A stretch of 64,000 nt of DNA from UMGS1532 sp045542355 (GTDB lineage: Bacteria; Bacillota; Clostridia; Oscillospirales; Acutalibacteraceae): positions 1-64,000 of the forward strand of contig JAZQKX010000029.1 of the NCBI GenBank assembly GCA_045542355.1, in the 5' to 3' direction. The position numbers were made by a program, and so were the translations under genes. Of the stretch, positions 59,161 through 64,000 are shown in pieces. The notes beneath the pieces were generated by a model. The model searched no databases. It saw nothing but the letters and a program-made list of their open reading frames with translations, and was not told the origin of the DNA. Numbering within the stretch: position 1 is the first letter of the stretch; the number at the start of each line of letters is the position of its first letter.

Positions 59161-60090
59161 ATGGAAAAGGCAAAGCAAAGGCTTATTATTGTAAGCGGTC
59201 CCACAGCTTCGGGTAAAACCGCCCTTGGCATTAATTTAGCCAAGGTGTTTTCCGGAGAAATAATCTCCGCTGATTCCATGCAAATCTACCGCGGAATACC
59301 TATAGCTACAGCCCAGCCAAGCCCTGAGGAGATGGAGGGAATACCCCATCGTCTTATGGGATTTCTCGATGTTGGCACACCCTTTTCGGTGGCGGATTAC
59401 TGCGAACTTTCCCACAGCGAGATAGCCGACGTGGCGAAAAATTCTAAACTTCCGATAATGGTTGGCGGAACAGGACTTTATATCGACTCGGTTGCCGATG
59501 ATATTAAATTCAGCGACTGCGGGAACACAGAAATCCGCAACCGTCTGCAACGGGAATATGAGGAAAAGGGTCAGGACGCCATGTATGAAAGACTTTTAGA
59601 GGTCGACCCCACCGCCGCAGAGAAGATAGAAAAGGGTAACGCACGGCGGGTTGTACGAGCACTGGAGGTCTATGAAGCCACAGGTGTTCCATTCAGCCGC
59701 CATGTGGAGTTATCTAAGGCGGAGCCGTCCCGATATCAAGTTACAAGACTCAACATAGCCTTCGAAGACCGCGAAAAGCTGTATGAACGAATAAACGAAA
59801 GGGTAGACCTTATGCTTGGCGCAGGGCTTTTGGGCGAAGCGCTGATGTATAGAGATAAGGCTGCGGAAAGCGGCGCAGGACAGGCAATCGGACATAAGGA
59901 ACTATATCCTTATATAGACGGCAAAATATCCTTGGAGGAGGCGGCAGAAAATTTGAAACGCGCCACAAGGCGGTATGCCAAACGGCAGATAACCTGGTTT
60001 TCAAGGCACGAGGAGTCACACACCCTCTATGCCGACCGAGAGGATATTTTAGAAAAAGCAATTAAGATTATAGAAAGTGAGGGAATCTAA
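59161..60090 (+). CDS. miaA: tRNA dimethylallyltransferase MiaA
   Basis: 309 residues (AAAGAGGTG upstream). P-loop GPTASGKTAL, ISADSMQIYRG, GGTGLYIDSV and RRYAKRQITWFSRH are family signatures. It transfers dimethylallyl to A37 of tRNA; MiaB then modifies the product. Confidence 0.96.
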   Translation: MEKAKQRLIIVSGPTASGKTALGINLAKVFSGEIISADSMQIYRGIPIATAQPSPEEMEGIPHRLMGFLDVGTPFSVADYCELSHSEIADVAKNSKLPIMVGGTGLYIDSVADDIKFSDCGNTEIRNRLQREYEEKGQDAMYERLLEVDPTAAEKIEKGNARRVVRALEVYEATGVPFSRHVELSKAEPSRYQVTRLNIAFEDREKLYERINERVDLMLGAGLLGEALMYRDKAAESGAGQAIGHKELYPYIDGKISLEEAAENLKRATRRYAKRQITWFSRHEESHTLYADREDILEKAIKIIESEGI

Positions 60091-61302
60091 ATGTCGGATG
60101 GCGGAAAAAGGGTTGTTAAAATTGCTCTGACCATCATTGTAGGCTTTATTGTTATATCTCAGCTTTACCGATATTTCCATAAGCCTATAACCACAGGCTC
60201 GGTTATTCACTACGAAACCTACAACGGAATAGATTTAGAAGTAATCGCTATCCGCGACGAAAAGGTCCTCACCTCGAAAAAGGACGGAGTTGTCAGCTAT
60301 AATGTAAAGGACGGCGGCAAAATTGAAAAGAACGGTGTAGTCGCGGATATCTATTCAGATAGCGAGGATGTGGCCGCCCGAGAGGAGATTGCCTCCTTAA
60401 AGGCTTCAATTAAAAATCTCGAGGAAATAAGTGGATACAACAACACAGAAGCGGTGGATATAGATTTGCTGGATTCCAAAATTGACACAGCCCTTATTAA
60501 CCTTGTGAATGAGTCTGCATCCAACGGTATGGAGGGCGCAGAGGCATCTGCCGAACTCTTGAAGCTTCTTAACCGCCGACAAATTGCAACGGGACTTTCC
60601 ACCGATTTCAGTTCCCTTATAAACAGTTATAAAGACAGGCTGGAAAGGTTGGAATCTACCCAAAACGACGCCAAGGCGCATGTAAAAAGCAAGGAGTCGG
60701 GATATTTTGTTTCGGGCGTTGACGGATACGAAGCCAGCCTTGACATTAAGGATATTGACAAGCTTTCCCCAAAGGATATAAAAAACCTCAAGACCGACGG
60801 CAAGGAATATGAGGGCGCGGTAATCGGCAAAATTGTGTCTGATTACGAATGGTATCTGGCGGCGGTGATAACTCTCGATGAAAGCCTTAAGCTCACCGAG
60901 GGCAGTGAAATGACACTGCTCACAGGCTTCGATTCCTGCCGACAGCTCCCCGTAACCGTTAAGCAGATTAACAAAGGCTCCTCAGGTGACGAGGCGGTTG
61001 TTGTCTTTTCCTGCACATATATGAACAGTGATCTGGCGGCAATGCGCACAGGAAGTATGACTGTGGTCTTAGAAACCTACAGCGGACTACAAGTAAGCTC
61101 AAAAGCAGTAAGATTTGTAGACGGTCAAAAGGGAGTATATGTTCTCTCAGGCTCGGTTATAAGCTTTGTTCCTATAGAAGTGCTGTACTCCACCGATAAC
61201 TATTGTATATGCGCATCTCAAACCACAGGCATTAGACTTAAGCTCTATGACGAAGTAATTATAAAGGGGAAAAATTTGTATGACGGAAAAGTTATCAGTT
61301 AG
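60091..61302 (+). CDS. HlyD-like membrane protein of the divisome cluster
   Basis: 403 residues starting at the miaA stop. One N-terminal membrane helix (about 9-28), then a biotinyl-lipoyl-like half (DGVVSYNVKDGGKIEKNG), a helical hairpin (about 90-200) and beta-rich domains, the layout of HlyD/RND adaptor proteins. No transporter gene is beside it. Related genes occur next to yggS-sepF in clostridia, so a link to cell division or envelope synthesis is possible. Overlaps yggS by 23 bases. Confidence 0.7.
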   Translation: MSDGGKRVVKIALTIIVGFIVISQLYRYFHKPITTGSVIHYETYNGIDLEVIAIRDEKVLTSKKDGVVSYNVKDGGKIEKNGVVADIYSDSEDVAAREEIASLKASIKNLEEISGYNNTEAVDIDLLDSKIDTALINLVNESASNGMEGAEASAELLKLLNRRQIATGLSTDFSSLINSYKDRLERLESTQNDAKAHVKSKESGYFVSGVDGYEASLDIKDIDKLSPKDIKNLKTDGKEYEGAVIGKIVSDYEWYLAAVITLDESLKLTEGSEMTLLTGFDSCRQLPVTVKQINKGSSGDEAVVVFSCTYMNSDLAAMRTGSMTVVLETYSGLQVSSKAVRFVDGQKGVYVLSGSVISFVPIEVLYSTDNYCICASQTTGIRLKLYDEVIIKGKNLYDGKVIS

Positions 61303-62011
61303 TGAGCTTACGGAAAAGTTCGGCTATTTCGACTCCAACTTCGGGGACATTAAAGAAAGAATAGAAAAAGCTGCTCAAAAGTCGGGCAGACAATCAGAGG
61401 ATATAATTCTCCTTGCCGCCAGTAAAACGGTGGCAGCCGAGGTTATAAACCACGGAATTGAGAAAGGACTTCGGTATATAGGAGAAAACCGAGTTCAGGA
61501 ATTTCTCTCTAAAAACGACAGTCTGCTTCCCGTTCACAAGCACTTTATAGGTCATCTCCAGACAAACAAGGTAAAGGATATTGTGGGAAAGGTGGAAATG
61601 ATTGAATCGGTAGATTCTCTTAAACTTGCAAAGGAAATTTCTAAATACAGTTTAAAATATGGAGTGGAAACCGATATCCTTATCGAAGTTAACATCGGCG
61701 ATGAGGAAAACAAATCGGGAGTCGATCCCGAAAAGTTAGAGGAACTGGTGCGAGAAGTGGCACAGCTCCAAGGGATTCACATAAAAGGTCTTATGGCAAT
61801 TCCCCCAATTTGCGAGGATGAAGAGGTTTTACGCAAATATTTTGCTAAAATGTATAACTTATTTATTGACATACAGACCAAAAACATAGATAATAGTATT
61901 ATGAAGTACCTTTCAATGGGCATGTCGTCGGATTTCGATATAGCCATTGAGGAGGGTGCTAACATAGTAAGAATCGGTTCATCGCTATTCGGCAAAAGAA
62001 ACTATATGTAA
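61280..62011 (+). CDS. YggS-family PLP-binding protein
   Basis: 243 residues. ILLAASKTV carries the pyridoxal-phosphate Lys (near residue 48); IGENRVQEF, HFIGHLQTNK and SMGMSSDFDIAIEEGANIVRIG are family signatures. It keeps PLP levels balanced. Overlaps the preceding gene and precedes sepF, as in the ylm cluster of B. subtilis (YlmE). Confidence 0.92.
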   Translation: MTEKLSVSELTEKFGYFDSNFGDIKERIEKAAQKSGRQSEDIILLAASKTVAAEVINHGIEKGLRYIGENRVQEFLSKNDSLLPVHKHFIGHLQTNKVKDIVGKVEMIESVDSLKLAKEISKYSLKYGVETDILIEVNIGDEENKSGVDPEKLEELVREVAQLQGIHIKGLMAIPPICEDEEVLRKYFAKMYNLFIDIQTKNIDNSIMKYLSMGMSSDFDIAIEEGANIVRIGSSLFGKRNYM

Positions 62012-62025
62012 AAGGAGATATAAAT

Positions 62026-62484
62026 ATGGGATTTCTTGATAACCTGAAACAGTTAATGTTTACTACAGACGAGGGCGAAGAGTTAGAGAATGTGGCAGAG
62101 GAGGAAACCGCAGAGGAGGTTGCCGCCGATTCCCGCATACGTCCTTTCCGCACTCAGAGGGAAAGCGCACAGCAACCCCGTCAGACTGTGGGCAGAATGA
62201 AGGTAGTTTTAGCAAAGCCCGAAAGCATAACTAAGGACGGTCGCGCAGTTGCAGACCAGATTAAGGCAGGTTGCACAGTTATTCTCAACATGGAGAGCGC
62301 AACCCCCGATAACTGCCGCCGACTGCTGGACTTTTTCAGCGGAGCTGCATATACCAACGACGCTATTTTGAAAAGAGCCTCCAACAGTACATATATGATT
62401 ACTCCTAATTCCAACAGTGTTGATGTTATGGGTAACCTTATATTGGAGGAATTGGAGACTAACGAGCTCTATTTAGATGTCTGA
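62026..62484 (+). CDS. sepF: Cell division protein SepF
   Basis: 152 residues (AAAGGAG upstream). An N-terminal membrane-targeting helix (MGFLDNLKQLM), an acidic linker, then the SepF core (KVVLAKPESI, AVADQIKAGCTVILNM, RRLLDFFSG). SepF tethers FtsZ to the membrane. Confidence 0.93.
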   Translation: MGFLDNLKQLMFTTDEGEELENVAEEETAEEVAADSRIRPFRTQRESAQQPRQTVGRMKVVLAKPESITKDGRAVADQIKAGCTVILNMESATPDNCRRLLDFFSGAAYTNDAILKRASNSTYMITPNSNSVDVMGNLILEELETNELYLDV

Positions 62485-63211
62485 TATAGATATTTCGGTA
62501 AAGCTCAAAGACGCGCGTCGCCTTTCGGAACAACGGGGAATTCCTAAATTTGTGGGTTTTCTCTCTCCGCAGGAGGTTTCGGAAGGGCTGAAAACCCTCA
62601 GTGGCTGTAAGCACGGTGTGTTTGGTGGCTACGAGGGTGCGGAGAGAAGCTATATCGGGATTTTTCCCGACTGGTGCGACGGAGCAGATGATATATACCC
62701 AATAATTCCAATAACCTTTACTTACCGTGAAATCGACCAGCTTTCCCACAGAGACTTTTTAGGCTCGGTTATGGCGCTGGGACTTCAGCGCTCCTCGGTG
62801 GGAGATATTCTCATCGAAAAGGGCAGAGCGGTTATGTTCGTGTCAGAGGAAATTGCCGACTATATTCTCACCCAGCTTTCGAAGGTAGGCAGGGTGGGAG
62901 TAAACCTTTTTAAAGGCTACAACGGTGAGCTTCCCGAGATGAGAGGTTTTAAAGAAGAAAGCGCCACGGTGGCATCCTTAAGATTGGATTGCGTTGTAGG
63001 GGCGCTGACGGGTAAAAGCAGAAGCACAGCCAGTGAGCTTATCTCGGCAGGATTGGTTTCGGTGAATTCCATCCAAGCGGGAAAGGTAACAATGAGCATA
63101 GAAGACCGAGATGTTTTAAGCATCCGAGGCTATGGCAGATTCGGGATTGTTTCGGGAAATGAATTTTCTAAAAAGGGTCGCATAATCCTCAGATGGAAAA
63201 AGTATATATAA
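62477..63211 (+). CDS. YlmH-like RNA-binding protein with S4 domain
   Basis: 244 residues, overlapping sepF by 8 bases. The N-terminal two thirds match YlmH (LSHRDFLGSVMALGLQRSSVGDI). The C-terminal S4 domain (about 175-240, STASELISAGLVSVN) binds RNA. YlmH relatives rescue stalled ribosomes or assist translation in Firmicutes. Confidence 0.9.
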   Translation: MSDIDISVKLKDARRLSEQRGIPKFVGFLSPQEVSEGLKTLSGCKHGVFGGYEGAERSYIGIFPDWCDGADDIYPIIPITFTYREIDQLSHRDFLGSVMALGLQRSSVGDILIEKGRAVMFVSEEIADYILTQLSKVGRVGVNLFKGYNGELPEMRGFKEESATVASLRLDCVVGALTGKSRSTASELISAGLVSVNSIQAGKVTMSIEDRDVLSIRGYGRFGIVSGNEFSKKGRIILRWKKYI

Positions 63212-63274
63212 AATCAAAAACAAGGTGTGCCGCGCCTTAAATGCGGCATCGCATTGAAAAATGCGGGGAAGGAT

Positions 63275-64000
63275 ATGGTGAACAGCATGACAGCAGAACA
63301 GGTACGCGGCGTAGTATTTCAAAATGCAGCCCTCGGTGGCTATAAAAAATCGGATGTAGATTTATTTTTGGAGGAGGTTGCAGTTTGCATCGAATCCATG
63401 ACCGCTAAAATCCGCGCTTTAGAAAAAGCAAAGTTTGACGCAGGACAAAAGGGAGCCCCTGTTCTGGATATCAAACCTGTTGAAGAAAAACCCGTAGTAG
63501 AGGAAGTAAAACCCGAACCTCAGGTACATACTTCGGATATCGGCATTTCTGACAACGGTCTCCAGAGTCTTCTTATCCGCGCTCAGAAATTGGCAGAGCA
63601 GATTGAACTGGAGGCTCGCAGTGCGGCAGAAGAACTGCTTAATAAATCTGCAGAAGATGCAAAGGATATTATTGCCAGAGCAGACAGTCAGGCTGAAGAT
63701 ACCATGGAAAAGGCAAATGCGATCTTAGCAGAAGCCGAGCGCAAGGAAGCCTCTATCAGCGCCGCCGCCAGAGCGGAGGCTGAGAATATAATTAACGAAG
63801 CGGTTGCCCGTTCTGGACAGATGCTCACCTCCACCAGAGAAAAATTAAAGGCTGAGCAGGAGATGTGCGAAAAGCTTCGTCTTGAATTCTCTCAGGTACG
63901 CAATGTTATCGTTGGCTTCTATGAGGAACAGTTAGAGGAGCTCCGCTCAATAGATTTAGAAAACGTAGCGGCAAGTGAGCCTGTGGCAGAGGCACCTCAG
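63275..64000 (+). CDS. divIVA: DivIVA-domain protein (3' end outside window)
   Basis: Open to the right edge (242 codons seen). Start near GGGAAGGA: ATG 63275, GTG 63278 or ATG 63287; the last would give the usual short N-terminus. The first 60 residues hold the DivIVA motif (VVFQNAALGGYKKSDVDLFLEE), which binds curved membrane. A Pro/Glu/Val-rich linker precedes a long coiled coil. Last visible gene of the divisome cluster. Confidence 0.9.
   Translation, partial: MVNSMTAEQVRGVVFQNAALGGYKKSDVDLFLEEVAVCIESMTAKIRALEKAKFDAGQKGAPVLDIKPVEEKPVVEEVKPEPQVHTSDIGISDNGLQSLLIRAQKLAEQIELEARSAAEELLNKSAEDAKDIIARADSQAEDTMEKANAILAEAERKEASISAAARAEAENIINEAVARSGQMLTSTREKLKAEQEMCEKLRLEFSQVRNVIVGFYEEQLEELRSIDLENVAASEPVAEAPQ

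Overview
The window looks like a chromosomal stretch of a low-to-mid GC Gram-positive clostridium, most likely an Oscillospiraceae/Ruminococcaceae-type gut bacterium. The reasons are the divisome order yggS-sepF-ylmH-divIVA, the miaB-ylbF-mutS-mutL-miaA run, a long IleS, a MurF with a membrane-anchored N-terminus, sigma-A promoters of TTGACA-17-TATAAT form, and strong GGAGG ribosome binding sites. The species cannot be named from the sequence.

Bases 1 to about 20342 are AT-rich and accessory. They open inside the 3' end of a large Rhs gene and continue with three displaced Rhs core-plus-toxin-tip cassettes, each followed by an immunity-like gene (1-8809) and interrupted by a large serine recombinase (4354-5925). 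A stretch of about 750 bp (small membrane protein gene, hairpin, gene leader, Rhs core) is duplicated. A hairpin plus ribosome binding site plus five-codon leader is present three times. Next comes a same-strand run: a BtrH/C39-like protein, an unknown protein, and a phage-type lysis set (XhlA-like, amidase endolysin, holin; 9092-12038). After it lie a phosphoesterase/AspT-like transporter pair, an AgrC/AgrA-like two-component system between two similar HTH regulators, and a block of tiny ORFs. That block has an RNA candidate made antisense to its leader, and an XRE regulator (17991-20201). The region ends exactly at a 3' fragment of tRNA-Ala with its own terminator (20281-20376). I read this as the distal attachment site of an integrated element whose other end and integrase lie to the left of the window.

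From 20.4 kb onward the sequence is chromosome-like and, from about 22.5 kb, clearly richer in GC. In order: a secreted NlpC/P60-like protein, YbjQ, and a hemolysin III/PAQR gene behind a structured leader. Then a seven-gene minus-strand operon (alpha/beta hydrolase, MurF, Ddl, CDF transporter, two flavoproteins, AEC transporter). Then an amino-acid ABC transporter with TtcA-like, GT2 and GtrA genes; ileS (minus); a GT4 glycosyltransferase; D-2-hydroxyacid dehydrogenase, FolK, DUF896 and VanZ-like genes. A mini-hairpin array precedes a four-helix-bundle (S23/IVP-like) gene. Methyltransferase, PAP2, PHP and amidohydrolase genes follow. A nucleotidyltransferase locus then pairs an OPA transporter and a LicC-like enzyme with a divergent HTH-IspD fusion. 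After two tRNA-Ser genes, the miaB-ylbF-mutS-mutL-miaA-yggS-sepF-ylmH-divIVA run reaches the right edge, where divIVA is cut.

The points most worth a second look are the Rhs cassette array beside a lysis/export-like cassette, the antisense RNA pair at 18.9 kb, a 76-bp palindromic repeat found once in an intergenic region and once in frame inside mutL, the mini-hairpin array before the S23-like gene, the structured leader of hemolysin III, and the tRNA-Ala attachment remnant.
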